Assembly: GCA_022393335.1 (NCBI GenBank) | Contig: JAJEKB010011900.1 | Location: 17,328 to 81,327 of the forward strand | DNA length: 64,000 bases | Direction of reading: 5' to 3' | Source: Macrotrachela quadricornifera | Lineage: Eukaryota; Rotifera; Eurotatoria; Philodinida; Philodinidae | In this document: positions 36,855-48,955 of the stretch, one piece after another | How the letters are laid out: each line of letters begins with the position of its first letter | How positions within the stretch are numbered: position 1 is the stretch's first letter | Program-made: the position numbers and the translations under genes | Notes under the pieces: generated by a model | Database searches by the model: none | Told to the model about the DNA's origin: nothing | The model's input: the letters and a program-made list of their open reading frames with translations, nothing else

Positions 36855-37873
36855 TCGATAACGTTTACCTCGGCTTCAGCAACATCTTAAAATTAACTCA
36901 TATGTATTTTTATTTTTTGTGATTAATTGATTATTCCAATTGATGTTTTATAGATATTAATCAGCGAGTTAGTTGTATTAATATTGAACAGGAAAGAATG
37001 AGAGTATTGAGGGTGAGGGATTAAGATCTGATTCTTATAAAAAAACCAAATATGGTCAATCTTCAACATCATTGATTCGCGATTGTAAAAACCAATGAAA
37101 AAAATTTTCTAGTTTTTCTTAAACTTACTAATTTACTTACGAAAGAACTATCCCAACTGATCCGCGTCAATTTTGCTCATCTCTTGTCCATATGTAGAGG
37201 TCATTATATTGAGAATTCTCTCTGCCAATGATCGTCACTTGTGCCAGTCTATCTTGTGTTTAGTTTATGTGACAGGACGTTTTATTGTTGATCTTGATGT
37301 TGCGATCGGATTCACATATTTCTGTCTCACTATGACTTGATTCAGTATATGAAATCTTGAAACTTTTTATTTTCAGTGATTCTTGCAGAATGTTTGAAGT
37401 TCTGAATAGGCTCTTCATTAAGTGTATTGGATACAGTTTCATGTTTTTTTTAAAACGTCGACAAGTCTGTCTTACTGTTTTACTTATATATAAATAGCTG
37501 ATCATGTAGCAGAATCTTTTAACTTGTATCTTACACAATTCCTATTGATAATTTTGATTATATATATCGAGGAGATAGGAAAGCAACATCTCGAATATTT
37601 CATATATATACATCAAAATTTTACTATTATTATTATGTCTCTAACAATATTATCAAATATTGATTAAAAACTAGTGCGTATATTATTCCATTTAAAACCT
37701 GAATTTTTTCATATTTTCCTATACTCAATTTATTAAAACACAGTGTTGAACACGAATTGATTCCAATCGCATAATAAATATTAAATTTCTTTTTATTAAT
37801 TCTAGATTATTTATTAAAAAAGACGATGAAAAGAAAGAACGTTCATCATTTAGACATTTACATTAAAATAAAA
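36855..37873. other. Intergenic stretch between convergent genes
   Basis: Holds one 92-codon minus frame (37260-37538) with the basic stretch YISKTVRQTCRRFKKNMK. It starts from TTG rather than ATG and has no upstream helix-coding exons, so it is not called. Confidence 0.4.
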
Positions 37874-38824
37874 TTAAGTTTTATTGTTAGATGCTGATGC
37901 TTGAATATAATTATTATTAATTTGTGTTTCTTTATCATCTGTATCTTTCTCTGTTAACATTTCTTTAATAGTTTGTTCAAAACTTTTTGGTGTTCGTTGT
38001 AATAATTTTTCTAAAGTTGTATCAATATGTGAAAGATCTCCACGTTGTAATGCTCGATAGATTGTAGCCCATATTTTCACCCATACTGTATTTTGATGTG
38101 TTAAATTTTGATTAATATATTCTTCATATGAAACAATTTTTACTGGAATTTGACGATCTAGAATTTTTGAAACAATTATAGCTGTTTCTGTTAATGTATA
38201 AAGTTTTGAACCAGTTAATAGAATAGTTTTATTATGATAAATATTAGTTGGTTCTATTAATATTTTAGCTGTTGCTTCAGCTAAATCATCTCTTGCAACA
38301 AATGGAATTCCACCATCTGTTGGTATAACAATTTCATTTGTTGTTTTAACATCAAAATGTCCAAGAAAAAGTGGAAAAACTTCCGAATAAAATCCTTCAC
38401 GAAGAATTGTATATTTAATAGATGATGATTTAAGTAAATCTTCTGTATTTAAATGTGCTTCCATTATTGCTACATCTCTTGTATCTCCAATTGATGAACT
38501 TGTATAATAAATATGTTTTATTCCAACATTTATAGCTGTATCAATAGCATTTCGATGTTCTTCAGTTCGTTTTTCATTATCAATTGTAATTGATGAAATT
38601 AGAAATAAAATTTCTCCACCTTGAAATGCTTTTTCAAGAGTTTCTTTTTTCTTATAATCTCCATGACGTACATCAAAAACAATTTTTTCTAATTGATTAT
38701 CAACACCATTTGGATTATAAACAGATATGATTATATCTTTTGGATTAATACCAAATTCAAGTAAATATCGTAAAACTTTTGAACCAAGTGCACCAGTAGA
38801 ACCAGTTAGAACAATTTTACCCAT
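37874..38824 (-). CDS. NmrA/QOR2-like NAD(P)-binding oxidoreductase, 316 aa
   Basis: Atypical short-chain dehydrogenase of the NmrA / quinone oxidoreductase 2 group; it should bind NAD(P)(H) in the cytosol, and substrate or redox-sensor role cannot be told from sequence. The Rossmann dinucleotide loop TGSTGALG is at residues 7-14. Other family landmarks are IYYTSSSIGD (about 105-114), ILREGFYSE, the FVARDDLAEATAKIL helix and LLTGSKLYTLTETAIIVSKI. I start at ATG 38822-38824, directly before the first beta strand; an earlier in-frame TTG would add eight residues. The last 25 residues are polar (TEKDTDDKETQINNN) and longer than usual. The gene has no introns, unlike the host-type genes here, and the family is best known from bacteria and fungi, which makes ancient transfer into a rotifer plausible but unproven. 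Confidence 0.85.
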   Translation of the reverse strand: MGKIVLTGSTGALGSKVLRYLLEFGINPKDIIISVYNPNGVDNQLEKIVFDVRHGDYKKKETLEKAFQGGEILFLISSITIDNEKRTEEHRNAIDTAINVGIKHIYYTSSSIGDTRDVAIMEAHLNTEDLLKSSSIKYTILREGFYSEVFPLFLGHFDVKTTNEIVIPTDGGIPFVARDDLAEATAKILIEPTNIYHNKTILLTGSKLYTLTETAIIVSKILDRQIPVKIVSYEEYINQNLTHQNTVWVKIWATIYRALQRGDLSHIDTTLEKLLQRTPKSFEQTIKEMLTEKDTDDKETQINNNYIQASASNNKT

Positions 38825-39921
38825 CTTTTCTCTTGTTAAACTTATCAAATGATATATTTAGTTTCTTATGATGATAAATAATCGTTTTTTTTTCTCTGTT
38901 TATATACATTTATTCGAAGGATACACATGTTATTGCTATTTATATTACTATTACCTTTTTTTGCTTTTATCTATCGTTCTTCTATGCATATATACAAACA
39001 GATTGGGTCATTGTTTCTTTACTTTATGACATCGATACGTTGCTTTTTTTTTCTAAAATAAAATTTATACAAGTACAAATTAATTATTATAACTTTAATT
39101 ACTTCAGTTTTATTGGTAAACATATATTTCGTTATTAGAATTCAGTTACATTCAATAGTTCCAAAATTTCAATCGTTTTTCTTTGTAAATTAGCTGAATA
39201 TGGCTTCTAAAGTGTTCTTTTTGCTTGATCGAACAGATTGCATCTACACGATTAAACCCTATGCGTATCAGGTAACTCCATATGCAGCAGAAATCTAAAA
39301 TAAAACACGTTCACGACTCAGATTCAGATCTGATGATGAATAGCTGTGACATATTTTGAACACATTCTCATGCCAATTCTATCAATTATTCTCTTTTGAG
39401 ATCTAGTCATTGGGTATTTACCTCCTTCTCCATGAACGCTATTACAGTACAAATTCGTTCAGAATGACTTTTCATCGATTTTAAATTAAGAATGCTTTGT
39501 ATATCCAGAGAAAACTTCATTTTTACAATTAATATGTTTTGCTGATTGAGGAAACTATTTCAAACGGTTGAATTTGATTGGTTGCAAATTGTTCTAGGCG
39601 TTTTGGCTCAGCCATGAGCTTACTTAATAGTTGAGAAAACTCGACGTCTACAATAGAAAGCCTTCCAAAATAATAGCGCTTTCGTTTGAAATGACAAAAT
39701 CAAAAAAAAATTTTTTTTCCAGTGGCTTTAGCATAGAGTAAGGGTCCCCTCTCACGGATTCTCTTTTAAGTGCCAGTACTAAGGACGTTGTTACTTAAGT
39801 CAGTACAAGACAATACTTATACTTATTGTATTGTAATTCTTAAAGGTAATAACTCGTTTCTTAATCTATAAATTTCAATTTATCGTATCAAAATCATTTT
39901 TTCTGTCAAATGTTGAAATAT
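38825..39921. other. Noncoding stretch
   Basis: Unassigned AT-rich DNA between the oxidoreductase gene and the decarboxylase pseudogene. Confidence 0.45.
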
Positions 39922-41270
39922 TTATTTATTCATTGAAACAATTCGTGATTGACACAAGTTAATTACAGCATTCACAAATAAATCAAAATCTGACATTGTA
40001 CTACGATGATTGGTAACACAAATGCGAATATGAAGGCAATCATTAAGTCTTGCTGTTGATAGAATGGCAATGCCTTGTTCCTGCAAATCACTGACGATCT
40101 CATCATTGAATATATCAATAGTTTCTGCATTGGCATTCTTCAGTTCGTTAGGTTCCAGGCGAAAATTGACAATGTTGAGCGAGACAGGAGTAAACACTCG
40201 GATAAAATCATGCTTCATCAACAATTTGGCCAAATACTGAGCTTGATCACAGTTGATTGCAATCGACTGGCCTAGTCGCACTAATCCATATTCCTTAATA
40301 TTAAACCAAACCTTGAGAGCTCGACATGGTCGTGAAAGTCAAATGCCAAGGAATCGGCTTCTGATAGACCAGCAATTAAATGTTTTCGACTCGGATCTAA
40401 CACAATAAAACTATCGAAAGCGCCATCAACGTGAAACCAAATATTATTTTCACGAGCTACAGTTACCAGAGCAGCCAAATCGTCGGAAGCACCGGTACTA
40501 ACAGTGCCTTAAATTAAATGAAAAATTTTGTTTTCATTTCGAATTAGATATATGAGAGCACTCAAAATCGTCTATCTTACAAATCTACGGTATGATATTT
40601 GATCTAGATGATAAATACTTCTTTATACATTATCGAAACCGAATACTATGGAATTGATTTATATGTTCTAGATGACTTATTAACAGTTAATAATGTTGAT
40701 GATTATAATTCTTGATAGTTAATTTACGTTATATCACTTGTCATTGTAGAAAACAATAAAACTTTTATTTTTTAAAGGACGACAAAAATACAAATCAATT
40801 TTTTGTTACTATTTATATCATTCAATTAAGAGATTGATTATCGCATAGTATACTTTGTAGATTAGATTTACATACCTGCATTTCCAACCACACAAAACGG
40901 TATGAAACCTTGTTGTCGATCATTTTCAATCATCTTCTTGAGTTCTTGGATATCCATGCGATACTCATCATCGACAGGCACTAGTCTCAATGCTTGAATA
41001 TCCAATCCCAATAGTTCGAGTGCCTTGGCTACATATACATACGTTTGTGTTGAAGAGTAAGCTACAAGTCGAACACCCAATGCGACTAAACCTTCTTGAC
41101 GTACTTTATTGAGTGCATGGTAACGTGCTACAGCTAAGAGTCATTTTAATCGAATTTCGTCGGAGTCTATTTTCATCATGAGGATCATCTCTATGTTGAC
41201 TCAATCGTCGTAAGAGACGTTCTACAGTTTCCTCAAATTGATCATCAATGATTGCTGTGTCGGTATTCAT
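39922..41270 (-). pseudogene. Aromatic-L-amino-acid decarboxylase-type (PLP group II) pseudogene
   Basis: Pieces of a pyridoxal-phosphate decarboxylase are co-linear on the minus strand. ATG at 41268-41270 opens an N-terminal piece (IDDQFEETVERLLRRLSQHR). A frame jump leads to VARYHALNKVRQEG, then AYSSTQTYVYVAKALELLGL, RMDIQELKKMIENDRQQGF and IPFCVVGNAG. A 368-nt intron (40508-40875, GTATGT...TTAAG) joins to GTVSTGA, NNIWFHVDGAF and SEADSLAFDFH. The sequence then jumps to RALKVWFNIKEYGLV and ends at SMNK. Two large parts are missing: the roughly 150 residues before VARYHAL that complete the active site, and everything between AFDFH and RALKVW, including the Lys that holds the cofactor (normally AFDFHKW). 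There is also a frame change at the second gap. It cannot make an active enzyme. Confidence 0.8.
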
Positions 41271-41545
41271 TACAATAAAGAAATAAAAGATGTACAGCAG
41301 TTACTGATATCGCATACGTTTTAATAATATTACCTTCACATTTTACAGCTCATTTTTATATGCTGTTATATAATAAGAAAGATTAAGTAAAAACATTTAT
41401 CACACAAATACACTTGAAAGGATTATAGACAATGTTTATCAATAAAATAATCATTAGAAGACGGTGATATTTATTAAGAAGACTAGTTAAATATTAGAGG
41501 AGTTTTGAATTTTTTTGAATCAAGGACCATATTTTGAATCATACA
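41271..41545. other. Short intergenic stretch
   Basis: Unassigned spacer between the decarboxylase pseudogene and the Tc1 element. Confidence 0.4.
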
Positions 41546-41547
41546 AT

Positions 41548-43222
41548 ATAAGGGCAAAAAGTTCGCGACATTTTTTCTATTGATATATTATTGCAGTTGT
41601 TTGAACAATTTCAATCTATATATAGTCATTTTAAAGAGCATTTAAAAGTGCACTTATCGTGTAAAAATAAAGGTTCTAGATTATGTAGTAAGCGAGAAAC
41701 GATGAAGAAAGTTTGTTATATGCTTTTTATTCTTAAAAAACAATTTTGTTATGTGAATAATTAAAATATGAATAACAAAGAAATAACTATAGAATAGAGA
41801 AATATACAATAAAAATAATCATATATTGACTCTACACATGTATGACATTTACAATGTTGTTTAAATCTAATAATTCTACCTCTTTTTTTGGTTTATAATT
41901 TCTTTCATTATTAATGACATTTGATATACAAACTTTCTTAAAATTGTTGGATCTAATGATTTCTATACTTTTATTAATTCCTTCTTTTAATTCGAGTAAA
42001 GATTTTGGCTGATTTTGTTCTTCATTATAAACTTTATTCGTCATAACTGTTCATGTACATTCAATGCACCATGAATCATCCATTTTTGGTGGAGCTTCAT
42101 CTTTACCAAAGAAATCAGAAATATTTTACACCAAATATTCTTGAGTAACATTAGTATCATGATATGTTGCATGATCTTATTCAAATATCCAATCTTCGTA
42201 ATCATCAGTTTCTTCAATTCTTCCTTTAATATCAATTAAAGTCGGTAATATCTTATTTACATAGCGTTCACTATCAAATATTACCATAAACGTGTAAACC
42301 TTTTGAATATCTTTTCACTTTCCATAAATCTAATTCTTCACTATCAGATATACCCCTTTATTTATGATGTTTTGGATTACGATCACCCTCTAACAAAAAA
42401 ACTTTTCAATGAGTAACTAAAATTTTGATCTTTATATATTTTAGAAAATTTTAATCTTGCCTTTTTATGATTATTCGTTAGTTTTATTGCTCTTGGTCTT
42501 ACTTTCCATTTTAATTCAGCATCATGTAATATATTTTGCACCGTTTTATAACTTATTAGTTTTAGTCCATCTTTTCTTGAACTAAAATTTTTGTTTTGTC
42601 TTTCTTCTAATACTGTTGTTTCAATGTTTCTTGAAACTTCAGGTCTACCTGTTCGAATACGATTAAGAAATGCCTTACGTTGGATCCCATCTTGCAACAT
42701 TCGATTAAAGCGTACACGGATGACCAAATTTTTCAGTTGTTTAAGTGTAAAACTTACTTTATTATCTTTAGCTGGTAGTAAAGAGCCAGTTTTGTTGAAA
42801 TATATTCTTTCTCCCCTTGCTTTATCCATATTTTTATTTTCATCTGCATAAAAGGTAGAGAAATAAATCATATTCATCTAACTTTTTTAGCCTATTGACT
42901 TTGTGACTGTTCATTGTCTATCTTTCTTATGGAAGCGTAATATTTTTCTCATCGATTACATCCTACGTAGAATAAAAGATGTTCCATTTTCATTCGTAGT
43001 TTTGTAATTTTAATTGTATAAAAAATCATCTGTGAAAAACATGAACCATATTCCCACATCTATATTCATTCAATCACTTGAGCAAGAACCTTTATTTTTA
43101 CATCGTAAGTACACTTTTAAATGTTCTTTAAAATGACTATATATTGATTGAAATTGTTCAAACAGCTGCAATAATATATCGATAGGAAAAAAATTCTGTA
43201 GGAAGCTTGTAAATTTTGGCAA
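41548..43222 (-). mobile_element. Degenerate Tc1/mariner transposon
   Basis: About 1.65 kb with inverted arms of roughly 140 bp. Both arms contain ATATATTATTGCAG(T/C)TGTTTG and (T/C)ATATATAGTCATTTTAAAG. The outermost 40 bp are more diverged, so the exact ends are approximate. Between the arms the minus strand encodes the remains of a Tc1-type transposase: an N-terminal helix-turn-helix region (KDNKVSFTLKQLKNLVIRV), then SYKTVQNILHDAELKWKVRP and RAIKLTNNHKKARLKFSKIY, and in shifted frames WIFEQDHATYHDTNVTQEYL and KDEAPPKMDD. Frameshifts and stops interrupt it and the last acidic motif (normally PPxSPDLNPIE) is altered. It is inactive. Confidence 0.82.
42383..42877 (-). pseudogene. Tc1-type transposase, N-terminal half
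   Basis: Longest intact piece (about 160 codons) of the transposase of the surrounding element, covering DNA-binding domain and the start of the catalytic domain. The remaining catalytic region continues in other frames down to about 41832 and carries several stops, so no complete DDE/DDD catalytic set is encoded. Confidence 0.75.
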
Positions 43223-44985
43223 AAAGTAACTTTATGTTTTTTTAGCAGCTACTGAACAGAAAATGCCAAAACTATAATTGTTCTGTCAAGTTTCGTTGTT
43301 AAGAAGTGTTTTTACATGGGGCACTACAATACTTTTTCACCTGACTCTTCTAAAAGTCCTAGTTTGAGTTGAAATATTCTATTATAATGTTTAGAAATAT
43401 CATGCCTTTTTCTATACGCTACATAAGGGATGAGTTATAATACTTAAGTAGATCTCATAACTCTTATCATGTCCGCAAAGTTTCAGCTTAATGTAAACGT
43501 ATTATGCTACAGAAGAACCATTCGTTTCAGCTGAAATCTTACGAACATGATAGAAGCTATAAGAACTATTATTAGGGAAAATTTCAAATGGAAATTCCTT
43601 GTTGAGAATTTTTGCATAATATCCTGTGATAGCCTGAAAATTGAATAAAATGTTCATACCTCAAGAAGAAAGACCTAGTGACACGAACCGTTATAGAGCT
43701 TTTATATATACTAGGAGCCCTACTTGTGAACGTAGTATGAAGGTAAACGGAGCGAATTACTTAGAAATGTCCCTTCGTTCGTTAGTATTTATGAAAAGAA
43801 ATAAATGAATACTTTTTTTGAAGATCTTATATACTTAACTAGATGACTCTTGTTTTTTATCGTCGTATAATTTTTTACATACTTCTTATCATTTCTATTT
43901 CTAGTAGCTGTTCCCGAGGTTATTATTATTCATTTCTTTTTTTAAAAATAAGCATCACAATATTTCAAGTGGCAACAGGAGTTTTTACAGTTATAGTTTA
44001 ACTAAGCACCATTTTGTATTCGAAGAAATATCATTATTTACTATAATATCATTTTTGCTTTCTATTAAATTATCGATTTTTATTGCGATTTATTTATTAA
44101 AAACTGATTAATGTCACCTATTCATATGTAATATTGAATAAAATAATCTAATTAAATTAAATAGTAATTACCATACTCACCAGATGATCTTTTCTATTAT
44201 GGCTGGTATATGGTTATTTGTGTCATAGTTACCAAAATTTGTTTTAGACAGACAAATACACAAATGAATCTAGCTTTCTAGACTCTGTCCTTTCACAGTC
44301 TTGGGAATATTCTAGATAAACTTTTTTGTTTCTGTTGGGATTCTTCCAATACATGATGTATTGATCTTTTCCGTTCGATGCCGTATGTATGACATATTGG
44401 ACTTTTCCCTTTCTATCGTATGTCATCATATGGACATATCCATTCGTTCTTCTTCTATAACACATACATACGGATCTTTCCTTTTCTCTTATATATGTAT
44501 GAGATTATTCCCTATTATGATCCTATTTATTTGTTTAAGGTGTAGTCCTCTTTTGTTCTCTTTATTGTTTCCATCATAAATACCGACCTCTAGACCATCA
44601 AAATCTACAGTTTTAGTTCTTCATCATATTTTTTCACTCCTCAACAGTCAGAATATATTTGAGATATGAATGTGAAAGAATACTGCTATACACACATTCA
44701 AATTCATCCGTTGCTCAAACAGCAGTTGGTTTTTTCCATATTAATTTACTTTCAAACATACTGCATCCATCAATATTGACGAAAAATACACGTGCTTTTT
44801 TCTTTTCTTGCACTTTATTTTTCTTGATTGTGTTGATGACTTCTTGGCTTTCTCCAATTCTGTATACGTGACGCCTTAAGAATGTGAGTACAGGTATATA
44901 TATTATATCAATTTGTTACCTTTACACGGTCAGTATAACATAAGGTGATTTAATGTCTTTTTTTTTCTTTATTATAGATTTATCG
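43223..44985. other. Noncoding stretch
   Basis: Unassigned. Short open frames at 44244-44579 and 44659-44871 have no family resemblance. The run TTTTTTTTTCTTTATTATAG at about 44959-44978 is a strong potential splice acceptor just before the next gene. Confidence 0.4.
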
Positions 44986-45372
44986 ATGACTTCTTTAGAA
45001 AATGATATACCGAGTAAAGATGTTGCTCAACAATTGCTGAAATATCTTGACATACTCTATCCTAATGGTGTATCCATCAATACTGTTACTAATGTCGAAC
45101 GAAATACAGTTCCTAATTACAAGGACGAAGTAAAGATGTTCTTTCAGGCAGTTGGTGTCTATGCATCGGACTATAATTATGATACATTAGCAACATATCA
45201 AATGACGTACGATGCCAATAAGATTGCAACGGCTACTTGGACAGAAATCAAGCAAATGTTGACTTGCCTTGCAAGAGCAGAAAGATTATCGCATTATAAC
45301 AATGCTCATGCGATTGAATCCGGTCGCATCCAATGGATACTTTGTCGTCTCAAAGAACTTGTTGAAAAATAA
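44986..45372 (+). CDS. Small DUF6508-like protein, 128 aa
   Basis: I start at the ATG giving MTSLENDIPSKDVAQQL (44986), because the sequence before it is a pyrimidine-rich acceptor-like tract; an extra 5' exon is possible. The C-terminal half, WTEIKQMLTCLARAERLSHY, then AIESGRIQWILCRLKEL, fits the pattern of the DUF6508 domain (xxLTyxxRxERFcxGxxxxxiexGxixxiLxRLkel), a domain of unknown function found mostly in bacteria. The usual RGERFCDG core is altered to RAERLSHY. The middle, MFFQAVGVYASDYNYDT, is probably a helical bundle. A polyadenylation-type AATAAA overlaps the stop. Function unknown; assignment is from motif memory only. Confidence 0.55.
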   Translation: MTSLENDIPSKDVAQQLLKYLDILYPNGVSINTVTNVERNTVPNYKDEVKMFFQAVGVYASDYNYDTLATYQMTYDANKIATATWTEIKQMLTCLARAERLSHYNNAHAIESGRIQWILCRLKELVEK

Positions 45373-46439
45373 ATTCTAAAAATAGTAATCTAGTACTTGA
45401 ACTGTCTTGAAAGTATATCTGTATGTGGACATAATTTTTTATAGACTGGCAGATTAAGCTCGTATAAAAACAGATATTGAAAATATCCTATCAATTTTCT
45501 TTTGCCAATTAAAGAGGATTAGCAGTAAAACTTTACCGAAGAACTAATGCATCAGAGAAAATAATTTTTTGTTGTTGTGAATAACGCTTATAAGAATTCT
45601 CCTTGAAATAAAGCCAGTATAGATCAGCCTGTGTGCTAATAGTCTTAGTAACCGTTAAAATCACTCTCTAATAATATGCAGACTGATTTCGATGGTTCAT
45701 GAATTAATATACAAAAGATTGACTTCGTAGGAGACCGATAACACAATACTTTCTCACAGATTTTTCTTTTCATGATTCGTACTCAAAAAGAAAAGTAAAG
45801 ATTTTAACTGAAGTGGATTTTCTCCTCGAAATTAATTTTCGCCGATGGTTTTTTATAGTCTACGCAACCTTTTTTCTGTTCTTATTCTCGCTCGTCAACT
45901 GATGCGTGTTTAGCTAACGAATTGACCGATAATAATTATTTATACACCTTGAGAAGAATTTGAGAGACTGGTAAAGATGATTTTTAATCGAATGTATACA
46001 ATGATGGGATAAAAGTAGCCTACATCATCAAGTATCCTGGTTGAAAATAAATGTGCACTATAGATTTGAATGGTCCATGAAAATGTGTTCTTTAATCTAA
46101 ATGATATTGTCTTTATTTATTCATCCTTTTCTCCACATGTCTTTGTAAGTAAACTTAGCTTAAATTTCGCCTAGTTTTTGATTAAAAAAATGTTTCTGTT
46201 GTTTATCTTTCTAGTCTACTGTTTCTAAGTCCGACTTAAAAGTTAAAGTATTCGAATACATAAATATGAAATTAAAAAATAACTATTTTTTGCACAGAGA
46301 GGTTTTTCTTACTTTTTACAAAAACTCGATATTTTCTTTTAGATTCTATCATATATTTCTGCTTATATTTGGAACGTAACAATCATTTTTGTAGAATAAA
46401 AATATCGAATGACGAAGTTGCACCGAATTTATCCTATAT
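45373..46439. other. Noncoding stretch
   Basis: Unassigned AT-rich DNA. Confidence 0.4.
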
Positions 46440-47155
46440 GACTCCATTTACTCCACATTATTTATCATGGAGGTATCTTCTCAATTCAATTGGTCGGTTT
46501 TCTTTCTTTGTTTCAATCATCGAATGATAATATTTATAGCTCAGAAAACACCGATCCTGGTTGGCGTTTTCAATATTTCACAAGATGAGTTTTAACAATA
46601 TTACTACTGTACATATTGGCAGTTTTTTTATTTGACATTATCCTTATTTTAAAAAGTATCGATAGTTTTATTATCAAACAATTAAAAATCTATCTCGATC
46701 GGTTTTTTTGTGTGATGTTTTCTACAAGTATTGGAATGGGGTTCTTTTTTCATTTGTGACTCTTCATTAATTGTAGGAATAACAAGCATTGTCTCGAATA
46801 TACTGATTCATTGTGGTTTATTCATTTGATGCCATTCTGGTATGACTTTGCCCAATATTTCTTTATTCCACATCATATAAACGAAATGTTAAGATAATAC
46901 TAGCCTTTGTTTTTCTATTATGCTTGACTTATTTTATCAATTATTGGTTATTTGTCACCCAAATTCATGGTTAGTATGGCGATGATTACGTTCATTCTGT
47001 ATTCATCCACCACAAGAATTTTATGCAAATCCAGGGATAGGATGGTATGTAAGCTATTCTAAAATGAACGAATATGTCATGCAACCCGTAGATTGGCAAG
47101 CGATAGGCGTAATGATTGCTATTTTGTTGACTATAATGGCCATTTGAAATATTTC
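46440..47155 (+). pseudogene. Multi-pass membrane protein pseudogene, rolling-stone-like
   Basis: Co-linear plus-strand pieces form a membrane protein. TPFTPHYLSWRYLLNSIGRF is followed in another frame by TDPGWRFQYFTR, a TGA where Trp is expected, VLTILLLYILAVFLFDIILI, CVMFSTSIGMGFFFHL and a second stop. After a frame change come a TM segment LAFVFLLCLTYFINYW and then MNEYVMQPVDWQAIGVMIAI. The order W-x-FQYFT-W helix, later TM helices, and a terminal Y-x-x-x-x-x-DW motif before the last helix resembles the rolling-stone (Rost) family of membrane proteins linked to myoblast fusion in flies. The resemblance is by eye. Several stops and frame changes make it non-functional. Confidence 0.5.
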
Positions 47156-47775
47156 ATATTTGACACCTTCCCGACGAGTATAATTATTACTTGAATTTTT
47201 ATATACATATGAATTCGCAATCATAAAAACTCTATTCATCATGCTTGACGTGATCATGTTTGAAAAATTTTTCTAATAAATAATACGGCATTCAAAGAGT
47301 TTTATGGAAATTAGCTACTGGCAAAATTTTTGAAATTCTGATATACAATTCTGAAAGGATTATATTTGAGAACACACAAAGAGAAATTTTTTTTTTCTTA
47401 TTTTCAACTCAATCGAACTTTTTCATCGTTGCCTACATTATATCCCATTTTCACGGTGCGTTACCTAATTGTCACCATTATTAATATGCTCTCATCAATA
47501 CAAGCCAAGAGATTCGATCCAACCTGTAGATCTTGCGGAAAACTATTGGATCCGATATCGAATTCCTAACTAATAGATTTTGGATTAAATTACATCAGAA
47601 AAGATCCGATCGGTTCCTGGTACATCTGCTTGTCAGATATTGCCGAAACTACTAGAATCCATTGACAGAGAAACATCTAATAACGTGAGGTTCCGACTTG
47701 ATACAGTCAGATTTTATCTCAAGTCTATTGAAATTTGTTTCGATTTCACGAAGACTTGATCGAGATTTTACAAAG
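47156..47775. other. Noncoding stretch
   Basis: Unassigned DNA before the start of the repeated GPCR module. Confidence 0.4.
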
Positions 47776-48955
47776 ATTTCCACTGTTTCAAATGGAATTA
47801 TTCTTAGAATGACGCAGTGTATATACTACGATTCTTCCTAGTATATAGAACTTAATTAAAGATAATTTTAAAATATAGTTGAGATGTTAAGGAAGAAACT
47901 TTTTTATATAGATCGATATCTGCAAAACAAAATGATTAATGAAATCTGGACAAAATCAGATTTCCGGATTTTGAATTTTTTTGTCAAAAATTTCTAGAAA
48001 AAGGAAATATATGATAGATCTATCAGCATATAATCTAGATGATAAATTCAATTAAGTGAAAAACATGATTATATAACAGAAAGGAATCATTTAAAATAGG
48101 ATTAACTTCAGGAAGATTTTATAGATTTAATTGAAATATTAATGAAAACGCTTCTACAATAGATAGGTATTTGTAACACTAAACGGTAAAAGAGTATTAG
48201 ACGAATATTCAAAATATACATTTTGTGATGTTCGATGACTACTTTTCAAAGAATGTGGAAAAATCTTAAATAACAATCGAAAACAAGAGAACAAATTCTG
48301 AAATTGTGCAATCGACTATCCTTTTTCCTAGCAAGATATTTGCAATATTTACCTTCTTTCATGAAATTTTAGAGTTTTTTCATTTTAGATTGTACCTTGT
48401 TCCGTGTATGAATATTCGAAGAGGTTTGTTTCCATTCATCATTGTACAAAAGTTTAATTAATTTTAAACACTACCTTTTTATACCTCGTTTAGATTGTTT
48501 AATATTGAAGCAATTATTATCTCGATATACGGCAGCTATTTATAGTTATTTCCATATAATAATTGATATCATCATTGATATACTTATTACCATGTCATTC
48601 ATTCAGTTTGATTTTGTTTAACAAAACATAGTAGAATGAGTTTCCAATCCAATTATCGAATATCATTTCTTCTACAAAACGCTAACCATTTCGCTGAATT
48701 ACGTGCACATTTTTCTGATTAATTTCGATATGCACCAGTAACTAATTCCTGTCAGATCTGTGCTATCCGACACGAGAAAATTCGATCAATGAAGCTCCTG
48801 TGTTCTTATATAACCTGAAAAGTTCTGGATACCAGGAATTGAACAGTTGTATTATAAAATCCGATATCGTGTGAAACCACAAATTACGACTATTTCTTGA
48901 CATCAGCTTACTCTGAATCATATCTGACTAGTTTCGAATATATGAATTTATTTAG
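47776..48955 (+). repeat. Direct-repeat flank of GPCR module, copy 2
   Basis: About 1 kb nearly collinear with 60657-61650, from AGATTTCCA(C/T)TGTTTCAAAT to TGCTATCCGACACGAGAAAA. A further 150 bp (48795-48955) matches 62335-62500, so the 0.7-kb MITE present in copy 3 is absent here. No coding frame is conserved between the copies, so the block is noncoding. Confidence 0.85.

Noticed and set aside
37260..37538. 92-codon minus ORF resembling a GPCR cytoplasmic tail (KTVRQTCRRFKK)
   Set aside because: No upstream transmembrane exons and no ATG; the resemblance is limited to a short basic stretch.
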